DNA of 64,000 bases from JABDQZ01 sp963801985 (GCA_963801985.1 CAWDGV010000012.1:472386-536385); one strand, 5' to 3'; shown: positions 17,356-26,054, counted from the stretch's first letter. Program-made: numbers and translations. Notes: generated by a model not told the origin, from the sequence alone.

Positions 17356-17928
17356 ATGAATTTTTGTAGTGCCTGTGGTGGCAGTATCACCCTGACAGTA
17401 CCCAATGATGATAACCGCCCCCGGCATATCTGTGATGCCTGTGGCCTGGTGCATTACCAGAACCCGAAGATTGTTACCGGCGCGATTATTACCTGGGAAG
17501 ACAAGATTCTGTTGTGTAAGCGGGCAATTGAGCCGCGTTCGGGCTTGTGGACGGTACCGGCAGGCTACATGGAAAACGGTGAAACTACCTACCAGGGAGC
17601 TTTGCGTGAAACCTGGGAAGAGGCCAGGGCGAATATTGAGATCGATGACCTGTATGCCACCGTCAACCTGCCACATATCAACCAGGTATACATGTTGTTT
17701 CGGGCGCGTTTGCAGGATCTTGGTTTTGCGCCGGGTGAAGAAAGCCTTGAAGTCGAATTATTTGCCGAAGATGAAATTCCCTGGGACCAGTTGGCATTTC
17801 CGATGGTCAGTGAAACGCTGAAGCTGTTTTTTGCAAACCGCCGTGAAAACCGTTACCCGGTAAGAATGCTGGACATTGTCAGGGTCGAAGGGACACCTCG
17901 TCGCCTGGATATCACGATTATCAACTGA
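17356..17928 (+). CDS. NUDIX hydrolase with N-terminal zinc ribbon
   Basis: A 190-residue protein. Two cysteine pairs (FCSACGG and HICDACGL) form an N-terminal zinc ribbon, followed by YQNPKIVTGAII, the usual entry to the NUDIX fold. The NUDIX box is GYMENGETTYQGALRETWEE, with the metal-binding REXXEE glutamates intact and the last glycine replaced by alanine. Such proteins cleave nucleotide diphosphate derivatives such as FAD, ADP-ribose or NADH; substrate unknown. ATG at 17356 is chosen over GTG at 17344 because AGGTGAT lies 7 bases ahead of it. Confidence 0.9.
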   Translation: MNFCSACGGSITLTVPNDDNRPRHICDACGLVHYQNPKIVTGAIITWEDKILLCKRAIEPRSGLWTVPAGYMENGETTYQGALRETWEEARANIEIDDLYATVNLPHINQVYMLFRARLQDLGFAPGEESLEVELFAEDEIPWDQLAFPMVSETLKLFFANRRENRYPVRMLDIVRVEGTPRRLDITIIN

Positions 17929-17947
17929 AGGCATTAAACCGCTGGCG

Positions 17948-18388
17948 TTATAATCTTAACGGCTTGACCGGCTGCTGCATCCAGCTATCGTCTTCCTGCC
18001 AGTTACAAGCAGGGTTATCAGTGTACACTTCAACTTCATTGTTATCCGGATCACGCAGGTAGAGGCTGTGACTGATGGTATGGTCTGCCATGCCGTCAAT
18101 CAGGTAACCGAGGTGCTCGATACGTTGCTTGACCTGCCTCAGGGTTTCGAGGTCAGAGCCGACTTTCCAGCCGGCATGATACAGGCCGATACGTTTTCCG
18201 GTTAACGGTCCATCTGCTTCGCCGACTTCAATCAGCAGTAGTTCATGATGGGTTCTTCCTCCTGTCAGAAGGGCACCGCGGCCATTGAAAATTTTACCGC
18301 TTAGTTTTAAACCGATGGCCTCGTGATAAAATTTCAGTGAGGCTTCAAGGTTGCGCACGTAATAAACAATATGACCAAGTTCCGGCAT
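17948..18388 (-). CDS. VOC family (glyoxalase/extradiol dioxygenase-like) protein
   Basis: A 146-residue single vicinal-oxygen-chelate unit pair. It begins MPELGHIVYYVRNLEASLKF and has the expected metal-binding residues: His in LGHIVYYV, His in GLYHAGWKV and Glu in NNEVEVYTD. Members include catechol 2,3-dioxygenases, glyoxalases and fosfomycin-resistance enzymes; the exact reaction is not evident. The start at 18388 is one base after the stop of the upstream gene; an alternative ATG at 18451 adds 21 residues without homology. It is the last gene of a leftward group that begins beside the LitR gene. Confidence 0.85.
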   Translation of the reverse strand: MPELGHIVYYVRNLEASLKFYHEAIGLKLSGKIFNGRGALLTGGRTHHELLLIEVGEADGPLTGKRIGLYHAGWKVGSDLETLRQVKQRIEHLGYLIDGMADHTISHSLYLRDPDNNEVEVYTDNPACNWQEDDSWMQQPVKPLRL

Positions 18389-18389
18389 G

Positions 18390-19274
18390 TTATTTTGCAC
18401 TTGATTGTTGCAGTCTGCATTGCACTCTTGCGGTATTGATGTGTTGTTCATCAATGATCTCTGGGTACAGTTTCCAGTGATGCTCAATCGAGCGTGACTG
18501 GATAACCAGGGCTGTTTCCAGTCGCTGCCTTTGCTTAAAATCGAGGTTTTGCAGTGTCAGTAAAGCGGGTGCAGTCCAGTTGATAAAGGCATCAATACGT
18601 TTTTGCTCACTGTCTTCCTGCCATCTGTCCGCAATCAGAAAAGCTGGAAATGCTGTCCGCTCGAATAGCCTGTCAGCCTTCATTTGCTGGCCACTGCCGT
18701 CAGGCAGTCGTTTAATCCAGTGACGCCGGACATTAAAGCCGGCCAAATGTTTCACCTGCTTTTCCAGGCTATCCGTTTCCGGGAAACGGTACTGACTGGG
18801 AACACCCTCGCGGCCGGTACTGGCCGACCAGTACCTGGGTTCAGGAGAAGGTAATCTGGTCGTATCCCTGGCAGTGGCAATTAATGCCAATGGAAACTGG
18901 TCATGCTGATCAAACAACCACAGCTCGTGGCTATCTTCCAGCCTGAACGGCAGGTTCGGTAAGCTTGACTCGATCGCGTGGATCAAAATATCAGCCTGTT
19001 CGCTCAAGGGGTCGTTATCCAGTTGCGGTGCCAGCGGCCGGTTTACCAGGCCTTCCGTTTTAGACCAGAGTCCGTAACGATAATAGGCCAGGCGATTTTC
19101 ATGCTGATTGAGACTGCCCCAGCCGCTTTTTACCGGCACGCCAATCTCGATATCCCAGACAACGCCATTGGCACTGACAGCTCTGCCGCTTTGTGTTTCG
19201 ATAATCTGCAGTACACCAAGGAATGGGTTCACCCTTCTGATTGCGTAACAGCTTATGGTTGCCAGCTTGGTCAT
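18390..19274 (-). CDS. conserved hypothetical protein, 294 aa
   Basis: Not recognised as a named family. The product starts MTKLATISCYAIRRVNPFLG and is soluble, with a tryptophan- and arginine-rich middle (GLWSKTEGLVNRPLAPQ). The C-terminal part is helical and charged (AETALVIQSR-type segment). No signal peptide, membrane segment or nucleotide motif is visible. It lies between the 64-aa gene and the VOC gene on the same strand with gaps of only a few bases, so it belongs to the unit starting at 20758. Confidence 0.65.
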   Translation of the reverse strand: MTKLATISCYAIRRVNPFLGVLQIIETQSGRAVSANGVVWDIEIGVPVKSGWGSLNQHENRLAYYRYGLWSKTEGLVNRPLAPQLDNDPLSEQADILIHAIESSLPNLPFRLEDSHELWLFDQHDQFPLALIATARDTTRLPSPEPRYWSASTGREGVPSQYRFPETDSLEKQVKHLAGFNVRRHWIKRLPDGSGQQMKADRLFERTAFPAFLIADRWQEDSEQKRIDAFINWTAPALLTLQNLDFKQRQRLETALVIQSRSIEHHWKLYPEIIDEQHINTARVQCRLQQSSAK

Positions 19275-19280
19275 GTCTGC

Positions 19281-19475
19281 CTAGGAATCTGCCTTCGATA
19301 ATTTGTCGCGTAACTGTTGAATTAACTGGTCAGCATGTTCCTGGATTTCCGGGGACATGACTTCATACAGGTATTCCATTTCGTCCAGTACCGTTTCAAT
19401 CTCACCGCGACTGCTCAGTTGTGACATGCTGGTCGCTACCTGCTGCATGTAGGCATACGGGTCGATGCCGCTCAT
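19281..19475 (-). CDS. small helical hypothetical protein, 64 aa
   Basis: A 64-residue acidic protein, MSGIDPYAYMQQVATSMSQL at the N-terminus, with two amphipathic helices and no cysteines. It overlaps the stop of the upstream methyltransferase fusion by four bases (ATGA) and ends six bases before the next gene, so it is translated as part of that transcript. No family is recognised; the coupling suggests a partner of the fusion protein. Confidence 0.6.
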   Translation of the reverse strand: MSGIDPYAYMQQVATSMSQLSSRGEIETVLDEMEYLYEVMSPEIQEHADQLIQQLRDKLSKADS

Positions 19476-20758
19476 GTTTCGCTCTTATGGGACCATACCG
19501 CGTACAGCGGATCAGACCAGGGGGACTGCATTGCATGGGGGTCGTCAGCGGGACGTTTGAGCCCCTGTTGAGACCAGGTGTTGACCGCTCCAAAATGACC
19601 GCTTTGCAGATAATATTCACTGACCAGTCCCATGCGCTCAAATTCATGCAGATCAATCCACAGGTTGATTACCTTGGGTGGAAACCAACGGTTGGAAAAA
19701 GTATTAATGAAAATACCTCCCGGTTTAAGAATGCGGTTTACTTCTTTGAAAACGGCCAGCGGCTGGGTCAGGTACTCGACAGAAACCGTGCAGATAACCG
19801 CATCGAACGAGCCGTCTGCAAAGGGCAGGGCAGGATTGCTGTTGAGGTCATGAACCAGGTGCTCTGATAATTGACTGTTGGCGGCGAGCTCCTGTTCATT
19901 CATTCCAAGACCGGTGATCGAGGCTGCTGCAGCTTCCTCCGGAACATGCGAACTGATGCTCGACATCAGGTCAAGAATGCGGGCATTTTTGGGCAGTAAC
20001 CTGCCGTACAGGTTTTTAACCTGGGAAATTGCCATGGTGTCCAGATGGTCAGTCATGCGTGACATGCTATAGAAGGCAGTATCCGCCGTATCATCCATGC
20101 GGCCGAATGCATCTTGCGTGAAAAAATCAGTCGGCTGGCCGTTTGACCTGACCTGCATGCCGGGACCGGCAAGAATCTGGGTCATGGCATCCTGACAACT
20201 GCCTCCATGCTCTTCAGGGGCGCCGTAAATGGCATTCACGAGGGTTTCGACCTTGAGGTTATAGCCTGCCATCGGGTGATTTAGATCGCAGCTCAGTGAG
20301 CTATCATTCATGTCGATAACTCGCATGGGTAAAACGCTGCCGGGTAATACTCCCGGGATCTCTTTGAGAATTTCCTGGGGATAAAAGCGCCCCTTTAGTG
20401 GTATGACTTCACGACCACGGAAATGCTGGTTGAAATTGCTCCTTTTGACCTTGTGAACCTGGCTGTCGCTGTACCGGGGAATGGCATCGCCAGCTGGGAC
20501 TGTCGTACTGCCCGGGCTGTTAACCGGCTGGTTGATAATCTGCGCATGCAATTCAAAAGGTAGCAGGTCCAGGTCGCGCCAGATATTGAATTTATAAAAA
20601 TGGCGAATTTCAGTGTGATGGCCCTGTTGACTGTCCCATTCGAGGCTTAATTGCAGATCAACGATATCATTGCTGCCAACTGTTGCCGGTTGTAGTGCCG
20701 TGTTGTTCTGTTCAATGACTGCTGGACTGGAGCTTGCAAGAGTTACGTCTGGATGCAT
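19472..20758 (-). CDS. fusion: FKBP/SlyD-like segment + SAM-dependent methyltransferase
   Basis: A 428-residue protein with two visible parts. Residues 90-180 include GVLPGSVLPMRVIDMNDSSL and the SlyD/FKBP-type signature DLNHPMAGYNLKVETLV (compare the D-x-NHPLAG-x-x-L signature of SlyD). Residues 250-390 are a class I methyltransferase: RILDLMSSISSHVP, then LPFADGSFDAVICTVSVEYL and EVNRILKPGGIFINTFSN, as in UbiE/type-11 enzymes. The first glycine-rich SAM loop is degenerate (no GxGxG). The N-terminal 80 residues are unassigned. It is transcribed divergently from the LitR gene across a TGTACA/TATACA region and so is probably light/B12-controlled. Confidence 0.75.
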   Translation of the reverse strand: MHPDVTLASSSPAVIEQNNTALQPATVGSNDIVDLQLSLEWDSQQGHHTEIRHFYKFNIWRDLDLLPFELHAQIINQPVNSPGSTTVPAGDAIPRYSDSQVHKVKRSNFNQHFRGREVIPLKGRFYPQEILKEIPGVLPGSVLPMRVIDMNDSSLSCDLNHPMAGYNLKVETLVNAIYGAPEEHGGSCQDAMTQILAGPGMQVRSNGQPTDFFTQDAFGRMDDTADTAFYSMSRMTDHLDTMAISQVKNLYGRLLPKNARILDLMSSISSHVPEEAAAASITGLGMNEQELAANSQLSEHLVHDLNSNPALPFADGSFDAVICTVSVEYLTQPLAVFKEVNRILKPGGIFINTFSNRWFPPKVINLWIDLHEFERMGLVSEYYLQSGHFGAVNTWSQQGLKRPADDPHAMQSPWSDPLYAVWSHKSET

Positions 20759-20809
20759 GTGCGTTACCTAAAAAGTTATTATGCTTAAATATTAGACAAA
20801 TCATTAAAA

Positions 20810-20852
20810 TGTACAATAATATATTTATACATTTTTGCATAAAAATTGTAAA
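20810..20852. promoter_or_regulatory. TGTACA/TATACA dyads between litR and divergent gene
   Basis: TGTACA at 20810, TATACA at 20826 and TGTAAA at 20847 lie in a very AT-rich 126-base gap. They match the half-sites at 10.3 kb, supporting autoregulation by the MerR-type photoreceptor; spacings (10 and 15 bases) are less regular than at 10.26 kb. Confidence 0.5.
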
Positions 20853-20884
20853 AAAAATCTACTGTTGTTTTGTGGGGTAATTAG

Positions 20885-21778
20885 ATGAGTGATTTTCCAA
20901 TCAGGGTGCTTTCGGAACAAACTGGTGTTCCTGCAACAACCTTGCGAGCCTGGGAAAGGCGTTACGGGCTGTTAAAACCCAAGCGTACGCCCAAGGGACA
21001 TCGCCTGTATAACAAGAGTGATGTCGATAAGGTGCGCCAGGTGGTAACCCTGCTGGAGGACGATTACACGATCAGTAAGGCTATTAATGCTATTCGACTC
21101 GGAGAAGTCAGGGAAAGCTCGGTCGAGACAACGCCGTCTCACTGGATAGGTATCCGCAAACGTTTTTCCAGGGCGATTGAAACTTTTGATGAAAACCTGC
21201 TGGATACAGCCTATAACGAAGCATTGTCCCTTTATCCCATTGATATCGTCACGATTAACCTGATACGTCCCCTGTTGAAGCGACTGGGCGAAGAATGGCA
21301 GGAGCGGCCGACCGGCATTGCCGAGGAGCATTTCTTTACCGCTTACCTGCGTAACAAGATCGGCGCAAGAATGCATCATGCAGCCGGGCGTAACCAGGGT
21401 AAACGTCTGCTGGTGGCCTGCTTGCCTGGTGAACACCATGAACTGGGGGTTTTGCTGTTTGCGCTTTCGGCCATGACGCGTGGTTACCGCATTCTTTATT
21501 TTGGTGCAGACCTGCCACTGGAGCAGGTTAAGCGGGTTGCCGCTAATACTGATATCCAGGGGGTGCTGCTTTCCGGCAGTACCCTGAATTTTACTGACGA
21601 TATTCACAATGAGGTTGCCAGCCTGGCTGATAGCCTGGATGTCCCGGTCATGCTCGGTGGTTCTGTGTCAGACAATGTTCAGGCTGTTTATGATGGATCA
21701 AAAGTCCTGTTGCTGAGTTCTGATTACGCCACGGCACTGGGACGAATGGAAATGTTAATCCCGGCATATGGTGTCTGA
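20885..21778 (+). CDS. litR: LitR/CarH-type MerR regulator with adenosylcobalamin photosensor domain
   Basis: A 297-residue regulator. Residues 4-73 are a MerR winged helix (RVLSEQTGVPATTLRAWERR and PKGHRLYNKSDVDKV). The middle is the four-helix B12-capping bundle with the complete light-sensing motif W138-x9-E148-H149. The cobalamin domain follows, with E183-x-H185-x-x-G188 supplying the cobalt-ligand histidine, then GYRILYFGADLP. In CarH/LitR proteins the dark adenosylcobalamin tetramer represses target promoters and light breaks the Co-C bond, freeing them. All residues needed are present. The gene lies divergent to the methyltransferase fusion and at the right end of the photoprotection island it probably controls. 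Confidence 0.92.
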   Translation: MSDFPIRVLSEQTGVPATTLRAWERRYGLLKPKRTPKGHRLYNKSDVDKVRQVVTLLEDDYTISKAINAIRLGEVRESSVETTPSHWIGIRKRFSRAIETFDENLLDTAYNEALSLYPIDIVTINLIRPLLKRLGEEWQERPTGIAEEHFFTAYLRNKIGARMHHAAGRNQGKRLLVACLPGEHHELGVLLFALSAMTRGYRILYFGADLPLEQVKRVAANTDIQGVLLSGSTLNFTDDIHNEVASLADSLDVPVMLGGSVSDNVQAVYDGSKVLLLSSDYATALGRMEMLIPAYGV

Positions 21779-21850
21779 GCGGAATTCTGTTAATAATAGC
21801 CGTTCAATAAATTCCAATAACACACTTGAAAGCCACCCAGGAGATATCCC

Positions 21851-22630
21851 ATGTTCAGATTTCTATTGATTGCCGCGGTTTTATTGACGACATCGATGTC
21901 ACAAGCAGCGGTCCAGGAAAAAGCGGTTACCTATAGCTACGAAGGTGACGTAAAAATGACCGGTTTTCTTTACTGGGATGACGCTGTTCAGGGCAAGCGA
22001 CCTGGAGTGCTGGTGATCCATGAATGGTGGGGACTGAATGATTATGCGAAAAAACGTGCGAGGATGCTGGCTGAGCTGGGCTACGTGGCTTTTGCAGCGG
22101 ACATGTACGGTGACAACAAGGTGACAACCAAGCGCGAACAGGCCAGTGGCTGGATGCAGGAAGTTACCGCCGATGTTGAAGGATGGCGCGAACGTGCTGT
22201 ACTCGGACTGAAGCAGCTGGTTGACAGTGGCATGGTTGATTCTGAAAAAGTCGCGGCTATCGGTTACTGTTTTGGTGGTGCCAGTGTGTTGCAGATGAGT
22301 TATGCAAATGCGCCGGTTAAAGGGGTTGTCAGTTTTCATGGCGCATTGCCTGCGGCACCTGAAGAAGTCAAAGGCAAGATTGGACCAAAGATCCTGGTGT
22401 TACATGGCCAGGCCGACAGTTTTATTGCACCGGAAGTGGTAACGAATTTCCGTAACAAGCTCGATGCCGCTGAAGCTGACTGGGAAATGAACACTTACGG
22501 CGGTGCACGCCATGGATTTACCAATCCAGATGCCGGTGACTTTGGTATGGATAATCTCCAGTACAATGCAACGGCAGACAAGCGTTCCTGGCAGCGTATG
22601 CAGTCTTTCTTTGACGAACTGTTTAACTAG
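21851..22630 (+). CDS. dienelactone hydrolase family protein, exported
   Basis: A 259-residue alpha/beta hydrolase. The N-terminal 19 residues (MFRFLLIAAVLLTTSMSQA) are a signal peptide, so the mature enzyme is periplasmic. The catalytic triad is visible: Cys in AIGYCFGGASVL, Asp in HGQADSFIAP and His in GARHGFTNPDAGD. The family hydrolyses dienelactone or other esters. Two other typical motifs are VLVIHEWWGLNDYAKKRA and GYVAFAADMYG. AGGAGATATCCC precedes the ATG. It stands alone and is followed by an inverted repeat. Confidence 0.9.
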   Translation: MFRFLLIAAVLLTTSMSQAAVQEKAVTYSYEGDVKMTGFLYWDDAVQGKRPGVLVIHEWWGLNDYAKKRARMLAELGYVAFAADMYGDNKVTTKREQASGWMQEVTADVEGWRERAVLGLKQLVDSGMVDSEKVAAIGYCFGGASVLQMSYANAPVKGVVSFHGALPAAPEEVKGKIGPKILVLHGQADSFIAPEVVTNFRNKLDAAEADWEMNTYGGARHGFTNPDAGDFGMDNLQYNATADKRSWQRMQSFFDELFN

Positions 22631-22632
22631 AT

Positions 22633-22717
22633 TCCAGATAAGTTCCAAAAAGCCTAAATTTTTAGCCGTTTTTGCCGACAATATTCAAAAGTTGGTTTAA
22701 AAACGGCTTTATCTGGA
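22633..22717. repeat. composite inverted repeat / bidirectional terminator-like element
   Basis: The right arm, AAAAACGGCTTTATCTGGA at 22699-22717, pairs in two pieces with the left side: TCCAGATAA at 22633-22641 and AGCCGTTTTT at 22664-22673. Twenty-two unpaired bases separate the two left pieces. It fills the gap after the dienelactone hydrolase gene and probably ends its transcript. Confidence 0.5.
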
Positions 22718-22772
22718 TTTTGGTAAAAAAAGATTAAGGATCAATCGCTTAATTTCTTTTAAGAAAAAACAT

Positions 22773-23336
22773 ATGCCGGCTGGGAAGACTGAATATATTA
22801 AAAAAGTTTTTTCTCTGAGAGCTTTGATAGTGGGACTTCTACTGTCATTGCTTTCAGTTCAGCCTGTTGTTGCCGAACAGACTGCGCGGGAATTCGATTT
22901 GAAAGCTGCCCTGTTGTACCAGTTCAGTCGTTTTATTTCCTGGCCGGAAGAGGCCATCAGGAGCCAGGGGAGCTTCAATGTTTGCGTGATGGGGGAAGAC
23001 CCTTTTGGACAACGTCTTGAAGGACTTAAAAAGCGCAAATATCATGAATTTGAGATCAATATCAGTTACCCGACAAGCAAGAATGAGGCGTCAGCCTGTC
23101 ATATTCTTTACCTGGTAAACCCGGACTGTTCGCTGTGCCGGGAGCTAAAGGAACCCGTATTACTGGTCAGTAGCCAGCAGGGGTTTGTTGATAAAGGAGG
23201 GGAAATAGAGTTCGTCCAGGAAAAAGGACGGATAAGGTTCAGTATCAATGCTGACTCGATCCAGGTCAAAAAACTCAGGGCCAGTGCAAAGCTGTTTGAA
23301 GTTGCTTCCAGGGTGGTGGGTAATGTCTCGAACTGA
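22773..23336 (+). CDS. YfiR family periplasmic protein
   Basis: A 187-residue protein with a signal peptide (hydrophobic stretch at residues 17-33) and the YfiR/DUF4154 pattern. This runs FDLKAALLYQFSRFISWPEE, then FNVCVMGEDPFGQRLEGLKK, and a C-terminal IRFSINADSIQVKKLRASAKL. YfiR proteins sit in the periplasm and restrain the sensor domain of an inner-membrane partner. Here the partner is likely the histidine kinase whose start overlaps this gene by 14 bases. Cysteine pairs (CHILYLVNPDCSLC) could form the disulfides known to stabilise the family. Confidence 0.88.
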   Translation: MPAGKTEYIKKVFSLRALIVGLLLSLLSVQPVVAEQTAREFDLKAALLYQFSRFISWPEEAIRSQGSFNVCVMGEDPFGQRLEGLKKRKYHEFEINISYPTSKNEASACHILYLVNPDCSLCRELKEPVLLVSSQQGFVDKGGEIEFVQEKGRIRFSINADSIQVKKLRASAKLFEVASRVVGNVSN

Positions 23337-25026
23337 AGCTAAACGCATTTCTGTAAGCATGCCCAGGGAGAAATCTTTCAAAGGCCTCGGTGGCTTGTCA
23401 ATCAAGGCCAAAATCATCAGCCTTATCCTGATTGTCAGTATCACGGTACTGTTAATTTCAGGAGCAATCACAGCCTACTCTGAATATCACTCGCAAAAAA
23501 CCGAGTTAACCAACCAGTTGACATCACTTTCCAAGCTGATTGGTAACCGAACCACTGCCGCGCTGGCATTTTTTGATGAAAAAACGGGCTATGAAAATCT
23601 CTCGGCACTTGAAGCGATTCCGAATGTCAGACTCGCTTGTCTATACGGTGCTGACGGCAGTATTTTTACTTCGTTTACACATCAGCTCAGGGAGGGGTAT
23701 GCATGCGGTGCATCAGTTTCGGAACATCAGCTATTGCTGGCAAAGGATAAAACCTTAATCAATGCCGACTACAGTATCCTGGATGGCAGTGAGGTTGTTG
23801 GAAGCATTTTCCTGCATTCATCTTATGAGCCGATTTATGACCGTGTGTTTGACCGGCTGATGATGATTGCTCTTAATGTTGTTATAGGCATCATTCTCGC
23901 AGTCATCCTGGCATCCTGGTTACAAAAGTTGATATCGGCTCCAATTGAAAAAATTCATGATGCAGCCGACGACATCATTGCCAAAAATGATTATTCGATT
24001 CGTGCACCAAAAACCACAGATGATGAAATAGGGCGAATGGCCAGTTCATTCAACCGGATGCTGGAAACCATTGAATCCAAAAACAAGGATCTCGAAGAGC
24101 AGATTAACCGCAGAAAAGATGCTGAAGTCGCTTTGCGAGACATGAACACGGAGCTGGAAGACCGTATAGAAATCAGAACAATCGAGCTTGCCCGTAAAAA
24201 TGAAGAATTGAGCGAGGCGATGCAAGTGCTTGAACAAGCAAAGGATGAACTGGTACAGAGTGAAAAACTTGCCTCTTTGGGATCCGTCGTTGCCGGTGTT
24301 GCACATGAACTGAATACACCGATCGGTATAGGTGTTACTGCTTCCAGTACCATAGACCGTACGATAAAAGATTTTAGAAAAAAAATATCCAGCAACCAGT
24401 TGTCCCGGCGTGACCTCGAGAGTTTCATGGAAACCACTGAAGATGGCATGGCCCTGATCCTCGGAAACCTGTCGAGAGCCAGCGAGCTGGTCAAGGGTTT
24501 TAAACAGGTAGCAGTCGATCAGACCAGTGAGAACCGCCGGCGATTCGTACTGTCGCAGGTTGTGGAAGAAATCATTATCACGCTGCAACCGCAATTCAAA
24601 CGTACCCCACATGAAATCGTCATTGATATTCCAGATGATTTGCAACTTGACAGCTATCCGGGTCCTTTCGGACAGGTGCTGACCAACCTGGTGATGAATT
24701 CACTGCTACATGGATTCAGTAATGATATAGCAGGTAAAATAAACATCTCTGCGCAACATTCAGGCGGGGCGCATGTAGAGGTTACAGTTAAAGACAATGG
24801 TAAAGGGATTTCTGCAGAGTACCTGAAACATGTTTTCGATCCGTTTTTTACAACCAGGATGGGGCAGGGTGGCAGTGGCCTGGGTATGCATATCGTTTAT
24901 ACGATTGTGACTGCAGTCATGGGTGGCAGGATCCAGATTAGCAGCACACCTGAAGTGGAAACCATTATTACCATGATACTGCCTTTAGACGCTCCGCATC
25001 GGCAGCATGAGGGTGCTGCTATCTAG
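23323..25026 (+). CDS. membrane sensor histidine kinase (HAMP-HisKA-HATPase)
   Basis: A 567-residue kinase. Two membrane helices (residues 29-51 and 175-198) flank a periplasmic sensor of the CHASE8 type beginning SEYHSQKTELTNQL. A HAMP domain (PIEKIHDAADDIIAKNDYSI), a long coiled coil, the H-box GVAHELNTPIG, the N-box NLVMNSLLH and the G-boxes DNGKGIS and GGSGLGMHI follow. All catalytic motifs are intact. The start at 23323 lies inside the YfiR gene, implying coupling and a YfiR-controlled sensor. No response regulator gene is adjacent. Confidence 0.92.
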   Translation: MSRTEAKRISVSMPREKSFKGLGGLSIKAKIISLILIVSITVLLISGAITAYSEYHSQKTELTNQLTSLSKLIGNRTTAALAFFDEKTGYENLSALEAIPNVRLACLYGADGSIFTSFTHQLREGYACGASVSEHQLLLAKDKTLINADYSILDGSEVVGSIFLHSSYEPIYDRVFDRLMMIALNVVIGIILAVILASWLQKLISAPIEKIHDAADDIIAKNDYSIRAPKTTDDEIGRMASSFNRMLETIESKNKDLEEQINRRKDAEVALRDMNTELEDRIEIRTIELARKNEELSEAMQVLEQAKDELVQSEKLASLGSVVAGVAHELNTPIGIGVTASSTIDRTIKDFRKKISSNQLSRRDLESFMETTEDGMALILGNLSRASELVKGFKQVAVDQTSENRRRFVLSQVVEEIIITLQPQFKRTPHEIVIDIPDDLQLDSYPGPFGQVLTNLVMNSLLHGFSNDIAGKINISAQHSGGAHVEVTVKDNGKGISAEYLKHVFDPFFTTRMGQGGSGLGMHIVYTIVTAVMGGRIQISSTPEVETIITMILPLDAPHRQHEGAAI

Positions 25027-25029
25027 TAA

Positions 25030-26031
25030 TTATTTCAAGTTGATACTTTCCAGTGTTTTTAAACAGCTCTCGCAGGGTTTGCCGTTAATCAGTATCCTGG
25101 CACTGGAAGGGGCGAAATTAATCCGTGACCCAAGGATTTGGGCTTTTACCATTCGGTCTGTAATAAACAGCGTTGTTTCCAGGCTGGAAACTTCAGGGTG
25201 ATCCAGCGGATGTGCCATTGTAATAAATGTATCACTGATCTGTGAGGGTAATATCCAGCTGGTTGCAATGGCTGCTGATAACTCACGACAGAGTACAACA
25301 AACTGCTGCAAAAACAGTTTTGAATTTGGTGCCTGGGTACCATCAAAAATACTGTCCAGAACAGTGAAGCCTACCGTGAAACCGATATTCTGCAAGATAC
25401 CGGCAAGGTAGGCGTAGAAGCGCTGCTCTTCTCCTTCGCTACACTGCTTTACGATCGCCATTGCAGTTTTTTCCGAATGTTCCCATAACATTTTAGATGA
25501 CAGTTTTACGAAGTGCCCGCTATTGGCAATCATGAGCGGCCTGACAATGGCACTGGCAACAAGTTGCCGGAGTCCCTCTCTGCCGAGCATGACGGTTGCC
25601 TGTTTCAGGCTGGTGATCTCCTGGCGTGTCCTGTAGTAGGGACTGTTAACCAGGCGCATGACTTCCCCGACAAGAATATGATCCTGTTCAATAAGTCCTG
25701 AAATCTGATCGGCTGACGCATCTTCTTCACGGAGAGCCTGGATGACCTTGGGCAATACAGAGGGCAGGCGGGGTATCAACTTGGATGCCTGCTGGTTTTT
25801 CTGAACCAGGCTGTTTAATTGTTGTAACGCGGTCTTTTCAAAATCGTTAAGTTCGCGATCGACCTGGGATGTGGCTCCCAGCAAAACACCAAAAAAAAGA
25901 TTGTCCACTTCGGTGGCGTTTATACTGCTGGCACCAGATTTGAATACGATATTCGGCGGAAACCCGCTATCCTGGCCGTTATTGTTTGTACCTTTTTTTA
26001 AAGAAGAAAACCGCTTTTTAAAATTTAGCAT
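25030..26031 (-). CDS. HDOD domain protein
   Basis: A 333-residue cytoplasmic protein with an HDOD domain (residues 100-290): SGLIEQDHILVGEVMRLVNS, then a helix-rich block containing QATVMLGREGLRQLVASAIV. HDOD lacks the catalytic His-Asp pair of HD phosphodiesterases and is a signalling or scaffold domain linked to motility, competence and two-component output. It is convergent with the histidine kinase, whose stop is three bases away. The C-terminus contains CESCLKTLESI, a cysteine pair of unknown use. Confidence 0.8.
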   Translation of the reverse strand: MLNFKKRFSSLKKGTNNNGQDSGFPPNIVFKSGASSINATEVDNLFFGVLLGATSQVDRELNDFEKTALQQLNSLVQKNQQASKLIPRLPSVLPKVIQALREEDASADQISGLIEQDHILVGEVMRLVNSPYYRTRQEITSLKQATVMLGREGLRQLVASAIVRPLMIANSGHFVKLSSKMLWEHSEKTAMAIVKQCSEGEEQRFYAYLAGILQNIGFTVGFTVLDSIFDGTQAPNSKLFLQQFVVLCRELSAAIATSWILPSQISDTFITMAHPLDHPEVSSLETTLFITDRMVKAQILGSRINFAPSSARILINGKPCESCLKTLESINLK

Positions 26032-26054
26032 TTATCCATCTGTCCCTAATAAAA

